Shown: in pieces, positions 1 to 5,935 of the stretch
Position numbering within the stretch: the first letter of the stretch is position 1
Layout: every line of letters begins with the position of its first letter
From: Bacteroidota bacterium
Lineage (GTDB): Bacteria; Bacteroidota; Bacteroidia; Flavobacteriales; Weeksellaceae
NCBI GenBank assembly: GCA_023426625.1
Contig: JAFAAJ010000061.1
Span: 1 to 5,967 of the forward strand
DNA length: 5,967 nucleotides
Reading direction: 5' to 3'
Made by a program: the position numbers and the translations under genes
The notes under the pieces: generated by a model
Seen by the model: the letters and a program-made list of their open reading frames with translations, nothing else
What the model was told of the DNA's origin: nothing
Database searches by the model: none

Positions 1-215
1 GCCGTAGGGGGACCTGTGATCGTTTTACCAATTTTAGGATATACGTAATACATTCCTGTTTTGATATCATAATAGGCTTCATACTGTGTAGGATCCGCCA
101 ACTGATAATCTTTCTTTATAATCGCCGTGTCACGAACCTGCTGTGCAAAGGCACTGACTGACATGCAAAAGAACGACAGAAATAAAAATATATTGAGATA
201 CTTATTATTAGCCAC
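1..215 (-). CDS. sprA: SprA/Sov, outer-membrane translocon of the type IX secretion system (N-terminal fragment)
   Basis: SprA (Sov in Porphyromonas) is the very large outer-membrane beta-barrel through which the Bacteroidota type IX system exports proteins, including gliding adhesins in motile species. Only the first 71 codons are here; the gene runs off the left edge. Residues 1-24 form a signal peptide (NNK, then a hydrophobic run rich in F and L, ending SAFA), with likely cleavage before QQ at 25. The mature start contains YEAYYDIKTGMYYVYPKIG followed by TGPPT, which I recognise as the SprA N-terminal signature. Position directly downstream of ruvA agrees with the flavobacterial arrangement. 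Start choice: the frame is open only back to the ruvA stop, so initiation must be at GTG 215-213 or the adjacent TTG 218-216. The first ATG (164-162) would cut the signal peptide in half. The 6-base gap suggests co-transcription with ruvA. Identity is fairly sure; GTG versus TTG is unresolved. Confidence 0.88.
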   Translation of the reverse strand, partial: MANNKYLNIFLFLSFFCMSVSAFAQQVRDTAIIKKDYQLADPTQYEAYYDIKTGMYYVYPKIGKTITGPPT

Positions 216-221
216 CAAGTG

Positions 222-806
222 TTAAATATTTTTTAAAATTTGTTTTACCAATTCCTCGACAGAAATGCTTGGATTTTGTTTTATTATTCGATCCGCAATT
301 TTTTCGCTCATTCGTTTAGGAATCCCCAAAACTTCTAATGCAGATAACGATTCTTCCTTAATTTTATTATTTACAAATGTAGAAATATTTTCTTCCGGAT
401 TGCTGAATTTTTGGACTTTATCCTTTAAATCTACAATTATTCTTTCGGCTGTTTTCGCCCCGATTCCTTTGGCTTTTTGAATCAGTGCACTGTTCTTGGA
501 AAGGATAGCTGAAGCGATCTCATCCAGGCTTAAGGTCGACAGTAAAATAAGGGCTGAAACAGCTCCTACTCCATTAACGCTTATTAAGAGATTGAACATT
601 TCTTTTTCCGAACGAGTGTTAAAGCCAAAAAGCAGATGGGCATCTTCACGGATGATCTGCTGAACAAAAAGAAAGGTTTCCTGATTTAAAGCGAGTTTTT
701 GAGAGGTCATCAAACTGATTCCCACGTAGTAACCAACACCACCTACGTTGATCACCGCATACGTAGGCGACAGTTCCTGAACAATGCCTTGTAGTGAAAA
801 TATCAT
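222..806 (-). CDS. ruvA: Holliday junction branch migration protein RuvA
   Basis: RuvA binds four-way DNA junctions as a tetramer and loads the RuvB helicase for branch migration in recombinational repair. At 194 residues it has normal family length. Domain I (about 1-63) is the OB fold, containing VGGVGYYVG at 22-30 and the acidic-pin pair E54-D55 within REDAHLLFGF. Domain II carries two helix-hairpin-helix motifs, around SVNGVGAVSA (76-85) and KAKGIGAKTAERI (111-123). Domain III (about 148-194) is the RuvB-contacting helical bundle, containing SALEVLGIPKRMSEKIADR. I start it at ATG 806-804 because family members begin with a MI.SL.G pattern. A TTG seven codons upstream (827-825) is in frame but lies inside a -7 promoter element and adds residues unlike the family. 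It is separated from maeB by a terminator and is probably the promoter-proximal gene of a ruvA-sprA unit. Confidence 0.97.
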   Translation of the reverse strand: MIFSLQGIVQELSPTYAVINVGGVGYYVGISLMTSQKLALNQETFLFVQQIIREDAHLLFGFNTRSEKEMFNLLISVNGVGAVSALILLSTLSLDEIASAILSKNSALIQKAKGIGAKTAERIIVDLKDKVQKFSNPEENISTFVNNKIKEESLSALEVLGIPKRMSEKIADRIIKQNPSISVEELVKQILKNI

Positions 807-824
807 ATTACTTTTTATAACTTC

Positions 825-832
825 CAAATATA
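825..832 (-). promoter_or_regulatory. Bacteroidota -7 element upstream of ruvA
   Basis: The minus strand reads TATATTTG here, an exact match to the TAnnTTTG -7 consensus of the Bacteroidota primary sigma factor. It ends 18 bases before the ruvA ATG, so a transcript starting a few bases downstream would have a very short leader. I find no clear TTG -33 element at the usual spacing. Placement just after the maeB terminator supports it, but the motif is short and common in AT-rich DNA. Confidence 0.5.
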
Positions 833-910
833 GTAATTTAAACTAATTAATGTTTTCATTTCACGACGGAATGATTTTTAACTGATTTTCTGATCGGGTT
901 TTCAAGATTT

Positions 911-945
911 GCCCTAAAAAATAAAAGACTCCAAATTTGGAGTCT
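911..945 (-). terminator. Intrinsic terminator after maeB
   Basis: Bases 926-945 form a perfect 20-base palindrome, AGACTCCAAATTTGGAGTCT: a stem of at least seven pairs around an AAATTT centre. Read on the minus strand it is followed by TTTTATTTTTTAGGG, a U-rich tail. It lies about 25 bases past the maeB stop and before the ruvA promoter. On the plus strand no T-tract follows, so it should act only on leftward transcription. Confidence 0.88.
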
Positions 946-970
946 CTCGGATATCTATTTTAAGGGTTTC

Positions 971-3256
971 TTACTTTTTTTCTCTTCTTTGGGCATCTAA
1001 AACAGCAATAGTCGCCAGGTTCACGATTTCATCTACGCTTGAACGCATTTGTAGAACGTGTACCGGTTGTTTTAATCCCATTAGAATAGGTCCTACAACC
1101 TGAGCTACTTTCATTCCTCTGATGATCTTATAAGATAAGTTGGCACTTTCAAGATTTGGGAAAATGAATGTATTGGCAGGTGTAGTTTCTAATTTCGAGA
1201 AAGGATAATCACTTAAATGATCTGCATTCATGGCAAAATCCGGCTGAATTTCTCCGTCAACGATCATCTTAGGATACTTTTCATGAAGAATACTTACCGC
1301 TTTTGCTACTTTTTTAGAAGTTTCCGATATGGCAGCAAAATTCTCGAAACCAAGCATAGCGATTCTTGGCTCAATAGCAAAGGTTTTTACGGTAATTTCT
1401 GCCATTTTAGCGATATTCACCAGGTCTTCCGCCGTTGGATTGTGGTTGATGGATGTATCCGCAAAGAAGATCGGCTTTTTCTCCGAAAGGATCATCATCA
1501 TTGCCGCTACTTTATCTACTCCTTTATCTTTTTCAATAATTTCCAATACGGGACGTAATACTGACGTATAATTTTTAGAAAAACCTACAATAAGCCCGTC
1601 TGTATCACCATGTTTCAGCATTAATGGCCCGAAGTAATCTCTCTGGCGAACAAATTTCTTAGCTTTATACTCGTTCATCCCTTTTCTCTGACGAAGCTTC
1701 CAAAGGGTTTCTCTGTATTTTTTCCTATTTTCTTTCTGATCGTCATCATTAGGATCGATAATAGGGACATTCAAATGAATTCCATAACGTTCCATCTGTT
1801 CCTGAATGAATTTCTTTTCTCCTAAAAGGATCGGATGAGCAATACCTTCTTCATAAAGGATCTGTGCAGCCTTCAATACATTATATTCTTCCGCATTTCC
1901 AAGTGTAATTCTCTTCGGGTTGGATTTTGCTCTGGTTTGCATCATTCTTACCAACTTCTCATCTCTTCCCATTCTGTCAAGAAGCTGATTTTCATATTCA
2001 TCAAAATCGCTAATTGTTTTCCTTGCGATACCACTGTCAATCGCTGCTTGTGCAACCGCTCTGGAAACTTTGGTGATCAACCTGTTATCAAATGGTTTTG
2101 GAATGAAATACTCTCTGCCGAACTGTAAACTCTGTACATTATATGCTAAAACTACAGCTTCAGGTACGGGTTCTTTAGCAAGATCTGCAATGGCATGAAC
2201 TGCCGCCAGTTTCATTTCTTCATTGATTCCTTTTGCCTGAACATCCAAAGCACCACGGAAAATATATGGGAAACCTAATACATTGTTCACCTGATTAGGA
2301 TAATCACTTCTCCCTGTTGCCATAATAACATCCGGGCGGGTTTTCATTGCCACGTTATAAGCGATCTCCGGATCCGGGTTTGCTAAAGCAAAAACAATAG
2401 GGTTTTCGCTCATGCTTTTCAGCATTTCAGGAGTCATTACATTTCCTTTTGATAATCCTACGAAAACATCGGCTCCTTTTAAGGCATCTTCCAGAGTTTC
2501 AATGTCTGTTTTGGCGATAAAGTCCAATTTTTCGGGAGTAAGATTTTCTCTTTTATGATTGATCACTCCTTTACTATCGCACATCAGTACATTTTCTTTT
2601 TTCAGACCTAAAGCAATATAAAGCTTGGTACAGGCAACTGCCGCCGCACCTGCTCCATTCACCACCATTTTCACTTCTTCGATCTTCTTACCTGCAATCT
2701 GTAAGGCATTGATAAGAGCTGCTGCAGAGATGATGGCTGTTCCGTGCTGGTCGTCATGCATCAATGGGATATCCAGTTCATCCTTCAGTCTTTGTTCTAT
2801 ATAGAAGGCTTCAGGAGCTTTTATATCTTCAAGATTGATCCCTCCGAAAGTGGGGGCAATACCCTTTACAATTTCAATAAATTTATCCGGATCTTTTTCA
2901 TTGATCTCAATATCAAAAACATTGATGTCCGCAAAGATCTTGAACAGAAGTCCTTTTCCTTCCATTACCGGTTTTGAAGCTTCCGCTCCGATGTCACCTA
3001 GCCCAAGAACAGCAGTTCCGTTGGAAATTACAGCTACCAGATTTCCTTTACCTGTATAGTCATAAACGGTTTCCGGTTTGTCGTGGATCTCCATACAAGG
3101 TACAGCTACTCCGGGAGAGTATGCCAATGAAAGATCTCTTTGGGATGAGTGGGGTTTTGAAGGAATTACTTCGATTTTACCTTTGGGTTCGGTTTTATGG
3201 TAATCTAACGCCGCCTGATTAAAGTTCTTTTCGTCGCGGTGGGTTTTACTTGACAT
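971..3256 (-). CDS. maeB: Malic enzyme with C-terminal phosphotransacetylase-like domain (MaeB type)
   Basis: This cytoplasmic enzyme oxidatively decarboxylates malate to pyruvate and CO2, probably with NADP+ by analogy with MaeB. Its 761 residues match the family's usual length of about 760. The malic domain comes first: general-acid Tyr46 in AYSPGVAVP, general-base Lys101 in PVMEGKG, and metal-binding residues E143-D144 (NLEDIKAPEA) and D168-D169 (MHDDQHGTA). The nucleotide-binding Rossmann loop is VVNGAGAAAVA (198-207), with ALANPDPEI at 290-298 and ATGRSDYPNQVNN at 313-325. From about residue 430 a phosphotransacetylase-like domain follows, with FADTSINHNPTAEDL (598-612), VDGEIQPD (666-673) and VGPILMGLKQPV (721-732). 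Its catalytic Ser-Arg pair appears replaced by Gln736-Met737, consistent with a regulatory role such as the acetyl-CoA inhibition known for E. coli MaeB. The start is ATG with an A-rich leader and no Shine-Dalgarno. It begins 17 bases after the upstream kinase stop, with no terminator between them. Confidence 0.97.
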   Translation of the reverse strand: MSSKTHRDEKNFNQAALDYHKTEPKGKIEVIPSKPHSSQRDLSLAYSPGVAVPCMEIHDKPETVYDYTGKGNLVAVISNGTAVLGLGDIGAEASKPVMEGKGLLFKIFADINVFDIEINEKDPDKFIEIVKGIAPTFGGINLEDIKAPEAFYIEQRLKDELDIPLMHDDQHGTAIISAAALINALQIAGKKIEEVKMVVNGAGAAAVACTKLYIALGLKKENVLMCDSKGVINHKRENLTPEKLDFIAKTDIETLEDALKGADVFVGLSKGNVMTPEMLKSMSENPIVFALANPDPEIAYNVAMKTRPDVIMATGRSDYPNQVNNVLGFPYIFRGALDVQAKGINEEMKLAAVHAIADLAKEPVPEAVVLAYNVQSLQFGREYFIPKPFDNRLITKVSRAVAQAAIDSGIARKTISDFDEYENQLLDRMGRDEKLVRMMQTRAKSNPKRITLGNAEEYNVLKAAQILYEEGIAHPILLGEKKFIQEQMERYGIHLNVPIIDPNDDDQKENRKKYRETLWKLRQRKGMNEYKAKKFVRQRDYFGPLMLKHGDTDGLIVGFSKNYTSVLRPVLEIIEKDKGVDKVAAMMMILSEKKPIFFADTSINHNPTAEDLVNIAKMAEITVKTFAIEPRIAMLGFENFAAISETSKKVAKAVSILHEKYPKMIVDGEIQPDFAMNADHLSDYPFSKLETTPANTFIFPNLESANLSYKIIRGMKVAQVVGPILMGLKQPVHVLQMRSSVDEIVNLATIAVLDAQRREKK

Positions 3257-3273
3257 AGAGTTTTTATTTTTTA

Positions 3274-4125
3274 TTAAAGAATATATTTAATATGGTAGTT
3301 GACCAAACTTTCGATAGGTTTCTGTACAACGTGTCCCACATTTAAATTAAGTTCTGCTGCAGCAGAACGGAGGATATTTTCGTAGCAATAGGCAATAGAG
3401 CCTATAAAATTGATTTCCGCAGTTTTTGATTCCTCGTAAGGAAGCACCTGATAATCGAAGAAGTTCATCATCTCATCGAATATCATCTTCTGGAAGTACG
3501 GATGATCTTTTCTATCCGCAACAAATTTATTGAAATTAGCCAAATAAGCATTCGGTCGGGAGTTATGATACATATTTTTCAGAGCCTCCTCGATCGTCAG
3601 ATGATATGTTTCTTCAAATTCGATATGAAGATCTGCCGGAAGTTTCTGCATGAAGAATCTTCTCACCAGCTGTTTACCAATAGAGCTTCCGCTTCCTTCG
3701 TCTCCGATAAGGAAACCCAATGAAGGCAATTTTATTTTCAGATTTTTGCCATCAAAATAGCAGGAATTGGAGCCTGTACCTAAAATACAGACAATTGCAG
3801 GTTTTCCGGTATAGGCAGCATAAGCAGCTGCTGTAAGGTCTTCTTTGGCGGTAATTTCAGCTTTGGTGAAGAATTTCTGAAGTTCGGTTTCTATTGTGGC
3901 GCAATTTTCAGGTATTCCACAGCCGGAGCCATAGAAAAAGACTTTGGTAATTGAATTTCTTACAGCTCCCAGATTGATATTTTTTTCGAGTTCGGGTACT
4001 ATAAGTTCAGCTGCAATATTATTGGGATTAAAGCCAATAGTCTCAGTCTTCATAAAGACTTTTTTGAAGTCGTCTAAAATCACCCAATCGCATTTCGTAG
4101 AGCCTCCATCAACAATAGCAACCAT
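3274..4125 (-). CDS. BadF/BadG/BcrA/BcrD-family kinase, N-acetylglucosamine-kinase-like
   Basis: This is a member of the ASKHA (actin-like ATPase) fold, probably phosphorylating an amino sugar such as N-acetylglucosamine in the cytoplasm. The 283 residues show the phosphate-1 motif at the very N-terminus (VDGGSTKCDW, 5-14), a candidate catalytic Asp96 in KEDLTAAAYAAY, the phosphate-2 loop CILGTGSNS (113-121), the family signature GFLIGDEGSGSSIG (137-150) and the adenosine-side FIGSIA (240-245). No iron-sulphur or CoA-dehydratase partner genes are nearby, so the sugar-kinase branch is more likely than the benzoyl-CoA or hydroxyacyl-CoA dehydratase activators. The substrate is an inference: glucosamine, N-acetylglucosamine or another peptidoglycan-derived sugar are all possible, and no MurQ, NagA or NagB gene is in view. 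ATG 4125-4123 is chosen because the phosphate-1 loop begins five residues later. A run resembling a -7 box, TAATTTAG (4149-4156, minus strand, 7 of 8), lies 23 bases upstream. Probably the first gene of a kinase-maeB unit. Confidence 0.87.
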   Translation of the reverse strand: MVAIVDGGSTKCDWVILDDFKKVFMKTETIGFNPNNIAAELIVPELEKNINLGAVRNSITKVFFYGSGCGIPENCATIETELQKFFTKAEITAKEDLTAAAYAAYTGKPAIVCILGTGSNSCYFDGKNLKIKLPSLGFLIGDEGSGSSIGKQLVRRFFMQKLPADLHIEFEETYHLTIEEALKNMYHNSRPNAYLANFNKFVADRKDHPYFQKMIFDEMMNFFDYQVLPYEESKTAEINFIGSIAYCYENILRSAAAELNLNVGHVVQKPIESLVNYHIKYIL

Positions 4126-4148
4126 ATTTACATTTTAATTTAAGGATG

Positions 4149-4156
4149 CTAAATTA
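4149..4156 (-). promoter_or_regulatory. Possible -7 element for the kinase-maeB unit
   Basis: The minus strand reads TAATTTAG, one mismatch from TAnnTTTG, 23 bases before the kinase ATG. That spacing is like the other boxes in the window. There is no TTG at standard spacing upstream, so this is only a candidate in a short (84-base) intergenic gap. Confidence 0.28.
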
Positions 4157-4179
4157 TGAATTTATCTTCAAATAGCCTT

Positions 4180-4207
4180 TAAAAACAATGTATAAAGCTG
4201 AGCTTTA
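4180..4207 (-). terminator. Weak possible terminator after the 87-residue gene
   Basis: Just past the TAG stop, the minus strand can fold a six-pair stem (TAAAGC / GCTTTA, three-base loop, 4193-4207). After a short spacer (TACA) comes TTGTTTTT. The stem is short and AT-rich, so it may be weak or fortuitous. If real, it separates the small gene from the kinase-maeB unit. Confidence 0.3.
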
Positions 4208-4209
4208 GG

Positions 4210-4473
4210 CTAATGTTTGATATCCGTTTTTTTTTGATTGAACTGGATGAGCCAATCTTCTATTTCATCTTCCAGGTAAGAGGTCTGAAGGATCATGGCA
4301 TTGATAAAATCATCGGGAACCGGTTCCCCTTTGGAGTTCTCCAGATTCCAAAGTTCATCAGACATATTTTCGTATTCCGAATATACTCTTTTGAAACGGG
4401 AATTTTCTTTTTCCAGTGCTTCAATATTTTTCTGTTGGAGCTGAAATTTTCTGTATTTGTTTTGACGTTTCAT
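4210..4473 (-). CDS. Small charged coiled-coil protein of unknown function
   Basis: I cannot assign a function to this 87-residue protein. It has a basic N-terminus (MKRQNKYRKF), then a helical, heptad-like stretch rich in Q, E, K and L (about residues 11-47). A break at SKGEPVPDD (47-55) leads to a second acidic helix containing LEDEIEDWLIQF (67-78). There is no signal peptide, membrane segment or cysteine pair, so it is probably cytoplasmic and possibly oligomeric. The opposite strand is also open over nearly the same span, but that product is a Phe/Ile-rich string without domain character, while this one has the composition of a soluble protein. It starts at ATG 4473-4471. It is divergent from gtrA and precedes the kinase on the same strand with an 84-base gap. 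It might be a conserved lineage-specific protein, but only homologues would confirm that. Confidence 0.68.
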   Translation of the reverse strand: MKRQNKYRKFQLQQKNIEALEKENSRFKRVYSEYENMSDELWNLENSKGEPVPDDFINAMILQTSYLEDEIEDWLIQFNQKKTDIKH

Positions 4474-4678
4474 ACAAATAGTTAATAAATAGGTTCTAAA
4501 AGCTGAGGGACGTATGCTTCAAGCTTACATTACAAGATAGAAAAAACCATCAACAGAGAAAGTTGAAAATGAATTTATTATCAGGTTTATTTTGCATCAT
4601 TCTGAAACTTAAATTTAGAAATATTTTCGATTCAAAAAAAAAATTTAACAACTTTTTTTACTGTTTAACATATAGTTA

Positions 4679-4686
4679 TAAATTTG
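4679..4686 (+). promoter_or_regulatory. Bacteroidota -7 element for gtrA-plsC
   Basis: TAAATTTG is an exact TAnnTTTG match, 17 bases before the gtrA ATG. At the expected -33 distance (19-base spacing) there is TTT rather than TTG, at the end of a T7 run (4653-4659). An A10 tract (4634-4643) just upstream could act as an UP-like or bendable element. The rest of the 230-base divergent region (4474-4703) shows no gene and no other clear signal; I see no good promoter for the leftward 87-residue gene. Confidence 0.6.
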
Positions 4687-4703
4687 CACATCATATAAAA
4701 GGA

Positions 4704-5162
4704 ATGAGAGAATTACTATTACGCCAGAAACAAATATTTTTCTTTATTATAGCGGGAGGACTGAGTGCTATGGTAGAGATAGGAAGTTTCAAAATATTAA
4801 GTACCTACCTTCCACAGCTATTCTCTCAGGAAACGAATTTTCATGGTATTCATTATCCGCTCAGCAATGTTTTTTCTACCTGCTGCGGAATTCTCACGAA
4901 TTATTTTTTGAGCATCTGGTTTGTCTTTGAAAGAGGAAAGCATTCTAAGAGAAGGGAGTTTGTCTACTTTATGGGCGTTTCTTTTGTTTCAACTTTATTG
5001 AGTCTTACATTTTTCCAAATATTTTATAGTTTTATCTTTAAGGATAATATTGATTTAATTATTTATACCTTGAGCCCGGAAATGATCAGTAAGATCGCTG
5101 CTATTTTACTGGTTTCCATTCTTAATTATTCTGTGAAGAAGAAAGTAATTTTTAACGGTTGA
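4704..5162 (+). CDS. GtrA-family small membrane protein
   Basis: GtrA-family proteins (PF04138) are small four-helix inner-membrane proteins, thought to help move or present polyprenyl-phosphate-linked sugars during cell-envelope glycosylation. The 152 residues give four hydrophobic segments: about 10-37 (FFFIIAGGLSAMVEIGSF), 52-75, 86-112 and 127-147. Typically for the family, segments 2 and 4 each end in Asn-Tyr followed by a short aromatic/basic stretch (NYFLSIWFVF at 66-75, NYSVKKKVIF at 141-150), suggesting an internal repeat. The reading frame is open back to 4563, but I start at ATG 4704. The upstream 47 codons are atypical of the family, and the -7 element at 4679-4686 lies inside them. 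The acyltransferase gene begins 3 bases after its TGA, so the two are probably co-transcribed and translationally coupled. The exact lipid-linked substrate is unknown; no glycosyltransferase is in the window. Confidence 0.87.
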   Translation: MRELLLRQKQIFFFIIAGGLSAMVEIGSFKILSTYLPQLFSQETNFHGIHYPLSNVFSTCCGILTNYFLSIWFVFERGKHSKRREFVYFMGVSFVSTLLSLTFFQIFYSFIFKDNIDLIIYTLSPEMISKIAAILLVSILNYSVKKKVIFNG

Positions 5163-5165
5163 TTT

Positions 5166-5894
5166 GTGGTAAAGATTTTAAACTATCTCTGGAGATTCTG
5201 GCTATTAATATTAGCCTTCGTTTTAACGATCATTTTAGGAATACCTGTTTACATCCTGTCTTTTAGCAAGAGACATTATAAGTATGCCTATAAATTGATC
5301 CGCATCTGGTGTTACGGAATGTTTTATGGAATGGGACTTCGTTATGAACTCATCAACCTGACTGATAAAAAAATTGATAAGAACAAACAGTATGTGGTAA
5401 TTTCCAACCATACTTCCATTATGGATATTATGCTGCCTTGTATTTTGTTTCCTCATCATCCTCTTTGCTATGTAGGAAAAAAAGAACTGGTAAGAATCCC
5501 TATTTTCGGTACTATATATAAAAGAGTCTGCGTAATGGTAGACCGAAGCAGCGCAAGAAGCCGTGCAGATGTTTACAGAAGATGCGCAGAGAAGATGGAA
5601 GAAGGCAACAGCATCGTTATTTTCCCGGAAGGCGGAGTTCCTGATGATACTTCTATCGTTCTTGATGATTTTAAAGATGGTGCTTTTATTTTATCTTCCA
5701 AGCACGAGTCTCCTATCGCAGTTTATACTTTTATAGGATTAAAGGAAATGTTCCCGTTTGATAACTCGAAGGGGCATCCCGGTAAGGTAAAAGTATATTT
5801 CAATGACATCCTGGAACCTACTGATTCTCCGAAAGATTTAAGAATGTCCGCTTTTGAGACAATAAAAAAAACATTGACAGAACATTCTATTTAA
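5166..5894 (+). CDS. PlsC-type 1-acyl-sn-glycerol-3-phosphate acyltransferase family protein
   Basis: Members acylate lysophosphatidic acid to phosphatidic acid, or other lysolipids, at the inner membrane. The 242 residues start with a hydrophobic anchor (about 10-32, FWLLILAFVLTIILGIPVYI). The acyltransferase motifs follow in order: catalytic HX4D in NHTSIMD (81-87, His82 and Asp87), motif II around GTIYKRVCVMVDR (115-127), motif III FPEGG (153-157) and motif IV SPIAVY (182-187). Motif III ends in Gly-Gly-Val where classical PlsC has Gly-Thr-Arg/Ser, so substrate preference may differ, and I do not assign the symbol plsC. GTG 5166 is the chosen start: it lies just after the gtrA stop, no ATG precedes the membrane anchor, and the next ATG (codon 52) would delete it. 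The stop is TAA 5892-5894. Coupling with gtrA suggests a membrane or envelope lipid role, but ornithine-lipid or other lysolipid acylation cannot be excluded. Confidence 0.9.
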   Translation: MVKILNYLWRFWLLILAFVLTIILGIPVYILSFSKRHYKYAYKLIRIWCYGMFYGMGLRYELINLTDKKIDKNKQYVVISNHTSIMDIMLPCILFPHHPLCYVGKKELVRIPIFGTIYKRVCVMVDRSSARSRADVYRRCAEKMEEGNSIVIFPEGGVPDDTSIVLDDFKDGAFILSSKHESPIAVYTFIGLKEMFPFDNSKGHPGKVKVYFNDILEPTDSPKDLRMSAFETIKKTLTEHSI

Positions 5895-5904
5895 AAGAAA
5901 TAAT

Positions 5905-5912
5905 TATATTTG
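5905..5912 (+). promoter_or_regulatory. -7 element for the gene entering at the right edge
   Basis: TATATTTG is an exact TAnnTTTG match, 23 bases before the ATG at 5936. No TTG sits at the normal -33 spacing; the nearest (5874-5876) is 28 bases away. It suggests the last gene can be transcribed separately from the acyltransferase, although no terminator hairpin is visible in the 41-base gap. Confidence 0.45.
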
Positions 5913-5935
5913 TTATTAAGAAATTTTTAACAAAC

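Noticed and set aside
265..480. Plus-strand open frame opposite ruvA
   Set aside because: It is antisense to a conserved gene, without a recognisable product or promoter.
1217..3222. Several plus-strand open frames of 77-113 codons opposite maeB
   Set aside because: They lie wholly inside a well-supported malic enzyme gene, overlap one another in different frames and have no domain features. They reflect codon bias of the opposite strand.
3502..4138. Plus-strand open frames opposite the kinase
   Set aside because: Both are antisense to conserved ATPase motifs and give implausible products.
4213..4485. Plus-strand open frame of 90 codons opposite the coiled-coil gene
   Set aside because: Its Phe/Ile-rich, irregular composition is typical of an antisense shadow, while the minus-strand product has coherent helical, charged character. 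Not fully excluded; see the finding on this locus.
4515..4540. Short inverted repeat GCTT-C-AAGC and neighbouring near-symmetry between the divergent genes
   Set aside because: Four-base arms are expected by chance in this composition, and there is no second copy suggesting an operator.
4563..4703. 47-codon upstream extension of gtrA
   Set aside because: It contains the -7 promoter element and low-complexity A/T tracts, and GtrA proteins normally begin close to the first membrane segment. ATG 4704 is preferred.
5235..5459. Minus-strand open frame inside the acyltransferase gene
   Set aside because: It is antisense to the anchor and catalytic HX4D region and has no independent support.
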